This document shows positions 7,688 through 15,059 of a DNA stretch of 15,775 nt, piece by piece. A program made the translations under genes and the position numbers. The stretch is from Candidatus Faecivivens stercorigallinarum (GTDB lineage Bacteria > Bacillota > Clostridia > Oscillospirales > Ruminococcaceae). The stretch lies in the NCBI GenBank assembly GCA_018715465.1, contig DVLN01000030.1:1-15775 (forward strand), given 5' to 3'. The notes under the pieces were generated by a model. It was not told the DNA's origin. It did no database searches and saw only the letters and a list, made by a program, of their open reading frames with translations. How positions within the stretch are numbered: position 1 is the stretch's first letter; every line of letters starts with the position of its first letter.

Positions 7688-8134
7688 ATGAAAGTTATTT
7701 TATTACAGGATGTCAAGGGCTCCGGTAAAAAGGGCGACCTGATCAACGCTGCAGACGGTTACGCCAGAAACTATCTGATTCCCAAAAAGCTGGCGATGGA
7801 GGCTACCGCGGGCGCGATCAACAATAAGAAGATTCAGGATGAGGCAAAGGCCCACCACGCTCAGGTAGAACTGGAAAATGCAAAAGCTGCCTGTGCCGAA
7901 CTGACTGGCAAGCTGGTCACTGTCACCGCCCGTGCGGGAAAAGAAGGCAAGCTCTTTGGTGCAGTTACTGCAAAAGAAATTGCGGCAGCGGTTGCTTCCC
8001 AATACAAGATTGATGTCGACAAACGCAAGATCGGGCTGTCTGCTGAGATTAAAGCATTTGGTACCTTTGAATTCGACCTCAAGCTGCATACCGGCGTTGT
8101 TGCCAAAATGAAAGTCATGGTCAAAGAAGCATAA
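7688..8134 (+). CDS. rplI: 50S ribosomal protein L9
   Basis: Large-subunit protein that binds 23S rRNA near the L1 stalk base and helps maintain reading frame. 148 residues from ATG 7688, the normal family length, beginning MKVILLQDVKGSGKKGD, which matches the L9 N-terminal domain. NAADGYARNYLIPKKLA follows (about 18-34), then the long connecting helix (about 41-75) and a C-terminal domain from about 76 to the end with GKLFGAVT. An AGAGAGG ribosome binding site lies at 7673-7680. Upstream GTG 7652 is in frame but would add 12 residues absent from the family. The position between gdpP and dnaB is the conserved Firmicutes arrangement. Confidence 0.97.
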   Translation: MKVILLQDVKGSGKKGDLINAADGYARNYLIPKKLAMEATAGAINNKKIQDEAKAHHAQVELENAKAACAELTGKLVTVTARAGKEGKLFGAVTAKEIAAAVASQYKIDVDKRKIGLSAEIKAFGTFEFDLKLHTGVVAKMKVMVKEA

Positions 8135-8155
8135 CAAGAATAACAGGTTTGACAG

Positions 8156-8185
8156 GCGCGGAATTCCGGGAAAGGGGTTCCGCGC
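8156..8185 (+). other. Stable hairpin between rplI and dnaB
   Basis: GCGCGGAA (8156-8163) pairs perfectly with TTCCGCGC (8178-8185). The stem can extend inward by TTCC/GGGG with two G-T pairs, leaving loop GGGAAA. Only a broken, distant T-rich stretch (TATATTTT at 8194-8201) follows, so full termination is unlikely. Partial attenuation or RNA processing/stability between L9 and the helicase is more plausible. Confidence 0.5.
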
Positions 8186-8196
8186 TGCAACTGTAT

Positions 8197-8211
8197 ATTT
8201 TGCTGCAAAAT
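8197..8211. repeat. 15-base palindrome upstream of the dnaB ribosome binding site
   Basis: ATTTTGC (8197-8203), a single T, then GCAAAAT (8205-8211). The one-base spacer makes RNA folding poor and a DNA-binding site more natural. It lies 26 bases before the TTG start. Its function is unknown. Confidence 0.35.
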
Positions 8212-8236
8212 TACTTGAGGAAGGGAAGGAACACAA

Positions 8237-9631
8237 TTGGCGGAAAAAACCGAACAGGTGATGGCAGAGGCCTACAGTCAGGGACTTCCATACAGCCTGG
8301 AAGCTGAGCAGTCGGTTCTGGGCAGTGTACTGATCGACCCGGAACTGCTTTCCACCATCATGGAAAAAATTTCTTCCCCGCAGGTCTTTTATACCGAAAA
8401 ACACCGGCGGCTGTACAGCCTGATGATTCGGATGTTCAGCGAGTCAAAGCCAATCGACTATGTCACGCTGCTGGAAGAGGCCAGAAACGAGGAAATATTC
8501 GACAGCGACGCATCCGCACAGTCCTACCTGCTGCATCTGATGAACCAGGTCCCGACGACTGCCAACCTGACCAGCTACTGCAATATTGTGCTGGAAAAAT
8601 ATTATATGCGCGGACTGCTGACCGCTGCGACGGATATTGCCTCATCTGTACGGGAAGGGGACGGAAACGCTTCCGAACTGCTGGATGCAGCGGAACAGAA
8701 GATCTATGATATCCGGCAGGGACGACAGACCTCGGAACTGCGGCCGATTGGTGAGGTCATCATCGGGGTATACGACAACATTTATGAACTGAACCGGAAA
8801 GAGGATACCCGGATTACAGGCCTTGCTTCCGGGTTTCATCAGCTGGACCTGATTTTGTCAGGACTTAACCGTTCCGACCTGATCCTGCTGGCGGCCCGTC
8901 CCGGTATGGGCAAGACGGCCTTTGCGCTGAACATTGCCTCGAATGTGGGAATTAAATATCCGAATATTGATATCGCCATTTTTTCGCTGGAGATGAACAA
9001 TTCCCAGCTGGTTTCCCGAATGCTCTGTTCAGAAGCACTGATTCCGTCGGATAAGATGCGCACCGGACGGCTGGAAAAGGAAGAATGGCGCAATCTGGCT
9101 GCTGCTGCCGAGCGTCTGACAAACACCCATATCTATCTGGATGATACGGCGGGTATCTCAGTATCCCAGATGAAGGCCAAGGTCCGGCGACTGAAAAACC
9201 TGGGACTGATCATCATAGACTACCTTCAGTTGATGACCAGTTCGACCCGGATTGAAAACCGTGTACAGGAGATCTCTCAGATGACCCGCGGACTCAAAAT
9301 CATGGCCAAGGAGCTTAATGTCCCGGTCATCTGCCTGTCTCAGCTGTCGCGTGCCGCCGAACAGCGGCAGGGACACCGGCCGATGCTTTCTGACCTGAGA
9401 GAGTCGGGGTCGATTGAACAGGATGCTGACAGCGTTCTGTTCCTTTTCCGTGAGGAATACTATGCGGATGCAGAGGAGCGGGAAGGCGCTGACGATTCGA
9501 TTCGCAATACCGCCATTTGTATTGTCGCCAAGAACCGCCATGGCTCAACGGGCGATGTTCCGATCGGATGGCAGGGGGAGTATACACGCTTCTCCAATCT
9601 GGAGCTGGGCAGGGAAGCTCCGCCGTTTTAA
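8237..9631 (+). CDS. dnaB: Replicative DNA helicase (DnaB family, DnaC in Bacillus)
   Basis: Hexameric 5'-3' helicase that unwinds DNA at the replication fork. 464 residues from TTG 8237, with AAGGGAAGGA at 8221-8230 as ribosome binding site. The N-terminal primase-interacting domain starts at about residue 18 (PYSLEAEQSVLGS), followed by a linker to about 185 and the RecA-like domain. Walker A RPGMGKTA is at 221-228, the Walker B region LIIIDYLQLM at 324-333, the LSQLSR segment at 367-372, and the arginine-rich DNA-binding/arginine-finger region with SDLRESGSIEQDAD at 385-398. The FLFREEYY segment near 402-409 is typical of the family. No intein or frameshift is visible. tilS starts 24 bases after the stop. 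B. subtilis calls the orthologue dnaC. Confidence 0.96.
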   Translation: MAEKTEQVMAEAYSQGLPYSLEAEQSVLGSVLIDPELLSTIMEKISSPQVFYTEKHRRLYSLMIRMFSESKPIDYVTLLEEARNEEIFDSDASAQSYLLHLMNQVPTTANLTSYCNIVLEKYYMRGLLTAATDIASSVREGDGNASELLDAAEQKIYDIRQGRQTSELRPIGEVIIGVYDNIYELNRKEDTRITGLASGFHQLDLILSGLNRSDLILLAARPGMGKTAFALNIASNVGIKYPNIDIAIFSLEMNNSQLVSRMLCSEALIPSDKMRTGRLEKEEWRNLAAAAERLTNTHIYLDDTAGISVSQMKAKVRRLKNLGLIIIDYLQLMTSSTRIENRVQEISQMTRGLKIMAKELNVPVICLSQLSRAAEQRQGHRPMLSDLRESGSIEQDADSVLFLFREEYYADAEEREGADDSIRNTAICIVAKNRHGSTGDVPIGWQGEYTRFSNLELGREAPPF

Positions 9632-9655
9632 CCGGCTGGATATGGAGGAATTTTC

Positions 9656-11140
9656 ATGCAGAATATGCAGGTTTCTGCGTTTGAAAAGAAATTTATGCTG
9701 GACGGCCTTTCCGGGAAGTATCTGATCGTCGGATTTTCCGGCGGTGCTGATTCGACCAGCCTGCTCCACTTCCTTGCGGGAAAGCAGCAGCTGCTGGGAT
9801 GCAGGCTGTGTGCGGTGCATCTCAACCATTGTCTGCGCGGGAAGGAAAGCGACCGGGATGAAGCAGCGGCAAAGGCGTTCTGTATCAGTCTGGGTGTTCC
9901 TTTTGTCAGCAGGCGGGTAGAAATCGGAGTGCTTGCCGCCCGCAGCCATCAGTCGGAAGAGGTGTGCGGCCGGGAAGAACGATACCGGCTGTTTGCACAA
10001 CAGGCACTGCAAGCCCGGCAGCAGGGGATGGAGCCGGTCATTGTGACGGCACATACCCTGTCGGATAACCTGGAAACAGCACTGCTGCACCTGCTGCGTG
10101 GGTGCACACTGGACGGCCTGTGCGGAATTCCCGACAGAAGGCTGGTTGGTGATCTGCCGCTTGTCCGTCCGATGCTGCGTATCAGCCGGGAAGAGGTGGA
10201 AGGGTACTGCTCCTTTTACCAGCTGCCATTTACGACCGATTCTTCCAACCTGTCCGACCGGTATACCCGTAATTTCCTGCGGCTGCAGGTAATTCCTCAG
10301 CTGAAAAAGCTGAATCCTTCGGTAGAGACCGCTTACCTGCGGATGCGGGACAGCCTGCGGCAGGACAGAGATTATCTCAACAGTCTGCGGGATGACCTGC
10401 TGCGGCAGGCGTCAGCCGGCACGCCGGATGCTCCCCGGTGGAATACGGCGTTGTTGTCCGGTGCGCCGATGCCGGTAAAAAGCCGGGCGGCAGCAGAGAT
10501 CTTGCGGGTCGTCGGCGCACAGGTGGACACCGCGTCGGTCGAAGCACTGACTGGCGTGATTGACGGGAGGAGCAGCGGTTATCTGGCGGGTGGTATCCGA
10601 TTTTCTGTTCGTGGCGGGATGCTGTCGGCAGAGGATACCCACCGTTTTGTCGTCGGCGAAGGTTTTTTGCCGGAAGGCGGGGAAGGCAGGGCTGTGATTC
10701 CGTTTGAAGAATGGGACGGCGATGGACACCTGCTGGACAGCTGGGAAAAAAGCATGCTGCTGGCGGTATTTCCAGCTGATGAATGGCAGGAAAAACGGAA
10801 AGTTTATAAAAATTTATTATATTTTGCGGTTGATTATGATACAATAAAAGATAATGTACGGCTGCGCACACGTGGTCCGGGTGACAGTATCCGGCTGCCT
10901 GGGCGGGGCGGACGCAAGACACTGAAAAAACTGTTCCAGCAGGCGCATCTTTCCCGGCGTGAACGTGCGCTGCGTATTGTGCTGGCACAGGGTACAGAAG
11001 TTGTCTGGGTCGAAGGCTTTGGAACAGATGAACGTTTCCTGCCGGGTCCAAATACCATAAAGGTGCTGGTGGCATTTCAGGATGAAACCGCCGCAAAAGA
11101 AAGGATGAAGTCAGAAGATGAGCCACAGGATGATAGATGA
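9656..11140 (+). CDS. tilS: tRNA(Ile)-lysidine synthetase TilS
   Basis: Modifies C34 of the CAU-anticodon tRNA-Ile to lysidine with ATP and lysine, so that the tRNA reads AUA and is charged with Ile; essential in most bacteria. 494 residues from ATG 9656, with GGAGG at 9644-9648. The PP-loop SGGADS (28-33) opens the N-terminal ATP-pyrophosphatase domain. HLNHCLRG (55-62), AHTLSDNLET (132-141) and RNFLR (205-209) are the expected family segments. The C-terminal domain begins around RTRGPGDSIRLPG, with KKLFQQAHLSRRER after it. An AT-rich patch in the coding sequence (10801-10855) stands out from the surrounding bases and contains a promoter-like string listed separately. The 3' end overlaps the hpt start by 23 bases, suggesting translational coupling. 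Confidence 0.94.
   Translation: MQNMQVSAFEKKFMLDGLSGKYLIVGFSGGADSTSLLHFLAGKQQLLGCRLCAVHLNHCLRGKESDRDEAAAKAFCISLGVPFVSRRVEIGVLAARSHQSEEVCGREERYRLFAQQALQARQQGMEPVIVTAHTLSDNLETALLHLLRGCTLDGLCGIPDRRLVGDLPLVRPMLRISREEVEGYCSFYQLPFTTDSSNLSDRYTRNFLRLQVIPQLKKLNPSVETAYLRMRDSLRQDRDYLNSLRDDLLRQASAGTPDAPRWNTALLSGAPMPVKSRAAAEILRVVGAQVDTASVEALTGVIDGRSSGYLAGGIRFSVRGGMLSAEDTHRFVVGEGFLPEGGEGRAVIPFEEWDGDGHLLDSWEKSMLLAVFPADEWQEKRKVYKNLLYFAVDYDTIKDNVRLRTRGPGDSIRLPGRGGRKTLKKLFQQAHLSRRERALRIVLAQGTEVVWVEGFGTDERFLPGPNTIKVLVAFQDETAAKERMKSEDEPQDDR
10837..10845 (+). promoter_or_regulatory. Possible internal extended -10 promoter inside tilS
   Basis: TGATACAAT at 10837-10845 fits the extended -10 pattern TGnTAnnnT. It lies in a markedly AT-rich patch (10801-10855) within an otherwise GC-richer gene, and no clear -35 precedes it. 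It could give extra transcription of hpt and ftsH. The AT-richness may instead reflect the encoded residues (Lys, Tyr, Asn, Phe). Confidence 0.3.
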
Positions 11141-11669
11141 TATCGAAAAGGTTTTGCTGACAGAAGAAGATATCCAGAAAAAAGTCAAGGAAATTGGTGC
11201 CAGGATCACCCATGATTATGAGGGGAAGAATCTGATGCTGGTCAGTGTCCTTAAGGGCTCGGTGGCGTTCATGGCAGATCTGATGCGGGCGATTGACCTT
11301 CCGCTCAAGATTGATTTTATGAGCGTTTCCAGCTACGGCAGCGGTACCAGTTCAAGTGGAGTGGTCAAGATCGACAAGGACCTTGATATCGACCTGCATG
11401 GTGTCGATCTGCTGATTGTCGAGGATATCCTTGATTCGGGCAGAACGCTGCATTATATCACCAAGATGCTTTCAGACAGAGGAACCGCTTCGATTCGGAT
11501 TGCCTGTCTGCTGGATAAGCCGGAAAGACGGGCAGTTCCGCTCAGTGCGGACTATACCTGCTTTGATATACCGGATAAGTTTGTCGTCGGGTATGGGCTG
11601 GACTACGACCAGAAATATCGTAATCTGCCTTATATCGGCGTGCTGAAACCGGAAGTATATGAATCATAA
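11118..11669 (+). CDS. hpt: Hypoxanthine(-guanine) phosphoribosyltransferase
   Basis: Purine salvage enzyme joining hypoxanthine or guanine to PRPP to give IMP or GMP. 183 residues from ATG 11118, the usual family length. The PRPP-binding motif VEDILDSGRT is at 101-110. LKGSVAFMADL (45-55) forms the loop before the flexible SSYGSGTSS region (71-79). Purine-contacting segments DKFVVGYGLDY (153-163) and RNLPYIGVL (168-176) close the protein. ATG 11130 in the same frame (protein starting MIDDIEKVLLTEED) resembles the N-terminus of many family members and is a reasonable alternative; both have only moderate ribosome binding sites and both overlap tilS. The tilS-hpt-ftsH order is conserved in Firmicutes. 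Confidence 0.95.
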   Translation: MSHRMIDDIEKVLLTEEDIQKKVKEIGARITHDYEGKNLMLVSVLKGSVAFMADLMRAIDLPLKIDFMSVSSYGSGTSSSGVVKIDKDLDIDLHGVDLLIVEDILDSGRTLHYITKMLSDRGTASIRIACLLDKPERRAVPLSADYTCFDIPDKFVVGYGLDYDQKYRNLPYIGVLKPEVYES

Positions 11670-11703
11670 ATGGCAAAATGCCAAGGAGAAAGGAGTGGTT
11701 TGA

Positions 11704-13665
11704 TTGTCGAAAAAGCGCGGGACATCAATTATTGTTCTGATTGCCGTAGTGGTTTTTCTGCTGGTTTCATCGTCTTACCTGATGCGTCTGATTACACCCG
11801 AAACAAAACAGTACAACTATTCGGAAATCATCTATATGTTTGAAGATCAGAAGGTGTCTTCCTACGAGCTGGATCTTGGTTCCAGTGAAGTGACGCTCAA
11901 GATGGCCGATGGTTCCCCCGATATCATTTACCGGGTCGCGTCGCCTTCTTATTTTCTCGACTCGATTGAACCGTATGTGCAGCAGTACAATGAGGAACAT
12001 CCCGATGACAGGATGACCTTCAACTGGATTCAGGCCAGTGACAACAGCTGGCTGTGGAGTTTGGTTCCATACCTGCTGATGATCGTCGCGATGGGTGCTC
12101 TGTGGTACTTCATGTTCAAGCAGACCAGCGGCGGCGGAAAGATGAACCAGTTTGGCAAAGCCAATCTGGTCAAGAATGACGGTAAAAACGCCCGGAAAAC
12201 GACATTTGCCGATGTTGCGGGTGCTGATGAAGAAAAGGAAGAGCTCAAGGAGATCGTTGACTTCCTCAAGCATCCCAAAAAGTTCAACGAATTGGGCGCC
12301 CGTATTCCCAAAGGTGTCTTGCTGATGGGCCCTCCCGGTACCGGTAAAACTTTGCTTGCCCGTTCGGTTGCAGGTGAAGCGGGGGTTCCGTTCTTTTCAA
12401 TCTCCGGTTCGGACTTTGTCGAGATGTTTGTCGGTGTTGGCGCATCCCGTGTCCGCGACCTGTTTGATCAGGCTAAGAAAAATGCGCCTGCGATCATCTT
12501 TATCGACGAGATCGACGCAGTTGGCCGTCACAGAGGTGCCGGTCTGGGCGGCGGTCATGACGAACGGGAACAGACTTTAAACCAGCTGCTGGTCGAGATG
12601 GACGGTTTTAGCAACAACGAGGGCATTATTGTCATCGCTGCAACCAACCGCCGCGATATTCTTGACCCGGCGCTGCTCCGTCCGGGACGTTTTGACCGTC
12701 AGATTGTGGTCAATTATCCCGACGTTAAGGGCCGTGAAGAGATCCTGAAGGTTCACTCCCGCAACAAACCGCTCGGATTTGACGTCGACCTGTCGGTCAT
12801 CGCCAAGTCGACTGCCGGATTTACCGGTGCCGACCTGGAAAACCTGATGAACGAAGCGGCGCTGCTGGCCGCCAGAAAGGGTCATAAGGCACTTACCCTC
12901 CAGGATATCGAGGAGGCGACAATTAAGGTTGTAGCAGGCCCTGAGAAGCGCTCCAAGGTTATTACCGAGAAGGAGAAGAAGCTGACCGCATACCACGAGG
13001 CTGGTCATGCAATCACCACCTACTATTCTCCCACCCAGGACCCTGTCCATGAGGTTTCGATTATCCCCCGCGGTGCGGCAGGCGGTTACACCATGTCGCT
13101 GCCGGAGCATGACAAGAGCTATATGGGCAAGAAGGAGATGGAGGAAAACATCGTCACCCTGTTGGGCGGACGTGTTGCCGAATCGCTGATCCTGGACGAT
13201 ATTTCGACCGGTGCTTCCAATGATATCGAGCGCGCGACCAAGCTTGCCCGTTCGATGGTCACCCGGTATGGCTTCAGTGAAAAGCTCGGTCCGATTGTCT
13301 ACGGACAGGATGACGGAGAGATCTTCCTTGGCCGTGACCTGGGCACCACCCGCAACTATTCCGAAGAGGTAGCCGCCGAGATTGACGGTGAGATCCGCCG
13401 GATTATTGGAAATGCGTATGCTTCTGCACGCACCATCCTTTCGGAGCACATTGATCAGCTGCATATGATTGCACAGTATCTGATCCGCAACGAGAAGATC
13501 AACGGCAACACCTTTATCCAGCTGATGAAGGGTGAATTGATTCCAGACACGACCGACGCGATGCCGGCGACGTCTCCCGCAGCCGGAGACGCATCGCTTG
13601 CCGACAGCACATCTGTGCCGGAGATGCCGACTGTATCTGCGGATGATGTCAACGAAAATAACTGA
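11704..13665 (+). CDS. ftsH: ATP-dependent zinc metalloprotease FtsH
   Basis: Membrane-anchored AAA+ protease that extracts and degrades unassembled or damaged membrane proteins and some cytosolic regulators. 653 residues from TTG 11704, with AAGGAGAAAGGAG before it. Transmembrane helix 1 is at about 9-29, an extracytoplasmic domain of about 90 residues follows, and helix 2 is at about 119-138. The AAA module has Walker A GPPGTGKT (209-216), the pore-loop region MFVGVG (241-246), Walker B IIFIDEID (264-271) and the arginine-finger region RRDILDPALLRPGRFDR (316-332). The zinc site is HEAGH (431-435) plus Asp507 in SNDIER. The last 40 residues are an Ala/Ser/Asp-rich flexible tail, common and variable in the family. 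Last gene of the gdpP cluster, 34 bases after hpt. Confidence 0.97.
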   Translation: MSKKRGTSIIVLIAVVVFLLVSSSYLMRLITPETKQYNYSEIIYMFEDQKVSSYELDLGSSEVTLKMADGSPDIIYRVASPSYFLDSIEPYVQQYNEEHPDDRMTFNWIQASDNSWLWSLVPYLLMIVAMGALWYFMFKQTSGGGKMNQFGKANLVKNDGKNARKTTFADVAGADEEKEELKEIVDFLKHPKKFNELGARIPKGVLLMGPPGTGKTLLARSVAGEAGVPFFSISGSDFVEMFVGVGASRVRDLFDQAKKNAPAIIFIDEIDAVGRHRGAGLGGGHDEREQTLNQLLVEMDGFSNNEGIIVIAATNRRDILDPALLRPGRFDRQIVVNYPDVKGREEILKVHSRNKPLGFDVDLSVIAKSTAGFTGADLENLMNEAALLAARKGHKALTLQDIEEATIKVVAGPEKRSKVITEKEKKLTAYHEAGHAITTYYSPTQDPVHEVSIIPRGAAGGYTMSLPEHDKSYMGKKEMEENIVTLLGGRVAESLILDDISTGASNDIERATKLARSMVTRYGFSEKLGPIVYGQDDGEIFLGRDLGTTRNYSEEVAAEIDGEIRRIIGNAYASARTILSEHIDQLHMIAQYLIRNEKINGNTFIQLMKGELIPDTTDAMPATSPAAGDASLADSTSVPEMPTVSADDVNENN

Positions 13666-13677
13666 TTGATTTTTACA

Positions 13678-13719
13678 GCGAAAAAGCCGCGGCCTGATTA
13701 AGGTCCGCGGCTTTTTCGC
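13678..13719. terminator. Bidirectional terminator between ftsH and the convergent amidase gene
   Basis: GCGAAAAAGCCGCGG (13678-13692) is the exact reverse complement of CCGCGGCTTTTTCGC (13705-13719). Three further pairs (CCT/AGG) extend inward around a GATTA loop with one bulged T. The T5 and A5 runs on the two arms let it act as an intrinsic terminator for either strand. It is 13 bases after the ftsH stop and 11 bases from the end of the minus-strand gene. Confidence 0.92.
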
Positions 13720-13729
13720 GTATACAGTC

Positions 13730-14446
13730 TTATCCCACAGCAGGAGGCTCCTGGTAGCTCTCTGCGGGGGTTGTAGACGATTGCTGCTGTTGGGAGGTAA
13801 TTTCCTCATTGGATGTCTCAGATTGCTCTGATGGGGCCTGTGGCTGTGAAGAGGAGGTATTTTCGTTACCGGATGATGTGCGCTGGTCAGTCCCCGCCGA
13901 CAGATATCGAACGCCGTCGATATGCAGGGCCCGGATCATGTGATATGAGTAGGTGGAGATTGGGCGGAAAGCGGAATCCCGGTCATGTGCCGCGATGATA
14001 ATGCTGTCCGGGTCGGGATTTTCAGACAGCAAGTCGGTGACCAGTACGGTATGTCCAAAGGTATCCGGGTCCTTGATCGCCATTTGGATGACATCACCGG
14101 GCTGTACCTGACGCAGTTCTACCTCATGGCCGAAAGGGCCAGGCCCTTTGTTGGTGGTGAAAAAGTCCCAGAAATAGGGAACGCCCGTCCAGGAGGGAGA
14201 GCGGTTGTTCAATGAGATGTAATACCAGCCGTAGGTCGGGGTATAATTCATAACACCGGCAGCGTAGTAGATAGCCTGAGAGACAAAATTGGTGCAGTCG
14301 CCGCCCAGCTGGTCAAAGGAATAGTAGTTGGGATTGCGGCGGTAGGCCCAGTAGTTTGCGTATTGGACAGCCTGTTCCCGGTAATAGGGTGCCCGTATCA
14401 GTTCATAAGTAGGATAGAGTGCAGCGGGAGCAGTTTCGTTTGGCAT
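13730..14446 (-). CDS. Amidase_6-type putative cysteine amidase with Ser/Gln-rich tail
   Basis: Predicted hydrolase of the Amidase_6 family, related to NlpC/P60-like papain-fold enzymes that act on amide bonds, sometimes in cell-wall peptides. 238 residues from ATG at 14446; AAGGAG lies just upstream, and an in-frame stop a short way further up rules out a longer protein. Residues 22-62 show the family pattern: YREQAVQYANYWAYRRNPNY, then GGDCTNFVSQA with the presumed catalytic Cys51. GHTVLV gives a candidate catalytic His132, and AHDRDS lies at 153-158. Residues 185-238 form a low-complexity tail rich in Ser, Gln, Thr, Glu and Pro, like a linker or surface-exposed stalk. No signal peptide or transmembrane segment is visible, so export is uncertain. 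Substrate unknown. It converges on ftsH and diverges from the GtrA gene. Confidence 0.8.
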   Translation of the reverse strand: MPNETAPAALYPTYELIRAPYYREQAVQYANYWAYRRNPNYYSFDQLGGDCTNFVSQAIYYAAGVMNYTPTYGWYYISLNNRSPSWTGVPYFWDFFTTNKGPGPFGHEVELRQVQPGDVIQMAIKDPDTFGHTVLVTDLLSENPDPDSIIIAAHDRDSAFRPISTYSYHMIRALHIDGVRYLSAGTDQRTSSGNENTSSSQPQAPSEQSETSNEEITSQQQQSSTTPAESYQEPPAVG

Positions 14447-14458
14447 AGGAGATCTCCT
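14447..14458 (-). promoter_or_regulatory. Perfect 12-base palindrome covering the amidase ribosome binding site
   Basis: AGGAGATCTCCT reads identically on both strands and includes the Shine-Dalgarno core directly before the minus-strand ATG. On RNA it could form only a 4-bp hairpin with loop GAUC, or pair between two transcripts. It could also be a DNA-binding site, or chance. Confidence 0.35.
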
Positions 14459-14536
14459 TTCTGGATGGACTTACCGTCAGTCTATGCAGAAGGGAAAGGG
14501 AATGTGCGAAGAATTTCCAAGTTTACAAATGAATGG

Positions 14537-14565
14537 TTGCAATTGGGACGCGGGTATGATACGAT
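14537..14565 (+). promoter_or_regulatory. Candidate promoter for the gtrA-like/Nudix pair
   Basis: TTGCAA (14537-14542), 17 bases, TACGAT (14560-14565); each hexamer matches the consensus at 4 positions. An overlapping TATGAT at 14555-14560 is a better -10 but has no -35 at proper spacing. The divergent amidase start lies within 100 bases. I see no convincing promoter for the minus strand. Confidence 0.4.
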
Positions 14566-14583
14566 GAAAGAAAAACGTTTCAC

Positions 14584-14602
14584 CGCAGGTTCCCGACCTG
14601 CG
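14584..14602 (+). promoter_or_regulatory. Leader hairpin abutting the gtrA-like ribosome binding site
   Basis: CGCAGGT (14584-14590) pairs with ACCTGCG (14596-14602) through 7 perfect base pairs and a 5-base loop. It ends 3 bases before AAAGGAG (14606-14612). The Shine-Dalgarno to ATG spacing is about 13 bases, longer than usual. No T-run follows, so it is not a terminator. Confidence 0.45.
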
Positions 14603-14625
14603 CCGAAAGGAGAAAATACTGCACA

Positions 14626-15042
14626 ATGGAAACACTTAAAACGCTTTATCAGCGTTATCGGGAGATTATCAATTACCTTTTCTTTGGTGTACTGACAACA
14701 GTTGTCAACTATGTCACCTATCTGGTTATGTCCCCTTTTTTTGTATTGACAACCGTTCCGACTGTTGTCGCGTGGGTCTTATCTGTCCTGTTTGCCTATC
14801 TGACCAATCGAAAGTATGTTTTCTGTTCTCATTCGACCGGACGGGATGCGTTGAAAGAGGCAGGCGGTTTTGTCACCGCACGGGTTATGTCCGGGGTGCT
14901 GGATGTGGCGATTATGTGGGTTTTTGCCGACTGTATCGGCTTTAATGATTTGGTGATCAAGCTGCTGTCCAATGTGGTGGTTGTCGTGTTCAACTATGTT
15001 GCCAGCAAGCTGGTGGTGTTTGGCAAAAAGAAAAGCAGATGA
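14626..15042 (+). CDS. GtrA-family small membrane protein
   Basis: GtrA-family proteins are small four-helix membrane proteins linked to moving polyprenyl-linked sugars or decorating wall polysaccharides and teichoic acids. The role here is not provable from sequence. 138 residues from ATG 14626, the usual family length. Helices lie at about 15-35, 42-60, 80-101 and 109-130. Family-like features are YLFFGVLTTVVNYVTY (17-32), LSVLFAYLTNRKYVF (52-66) with the NRKYVF signature after helix 2, and NYVASKLVVFGKKK (123-136) at the end. The C-terminus is basic, placing it in the cytoplasm by the positive-inside rule. Its stop overlaps an in-frame ATG of the next gene; the two are probably co-transcribed. 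Confidence 0.88.
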   Translation: METLKTLYQRYREIINYLFFGVLTTVVNYVTYLVMSPFFVLTTVPTVVAWVLSVLFAYLTNRKYVFCSHSTGRDALKEAGGFVTARVMSGVLDVAIMWVFADCIGFNDLVIKLLSNVVVVVFNYVASKLVVFGKKKSR

Positions 15043-15059
15043 AAGGTTGGAGACTTAAG

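Noticed and set aside
8156..8185. Hairpin after rplI as an intrinsic terminator
   Set aside because: No adjacent T-run, and the cluster continues with dnaB.
12577..13809. 410-codon minus-strand ORF opposite ftsH
   Set aside because: Shadow of FtsH, whose catalytic motifs are intact on the plus strand; it would also read through the terminator hairpin.
15039..15059. ATG 15039 as the Nudix start (ATGA overlap with the previous stop)
   Set aside because: No ribosome binding site; ATG 15060 has TTGGAG at good spacing. Not fully excluded if translation is coupled.
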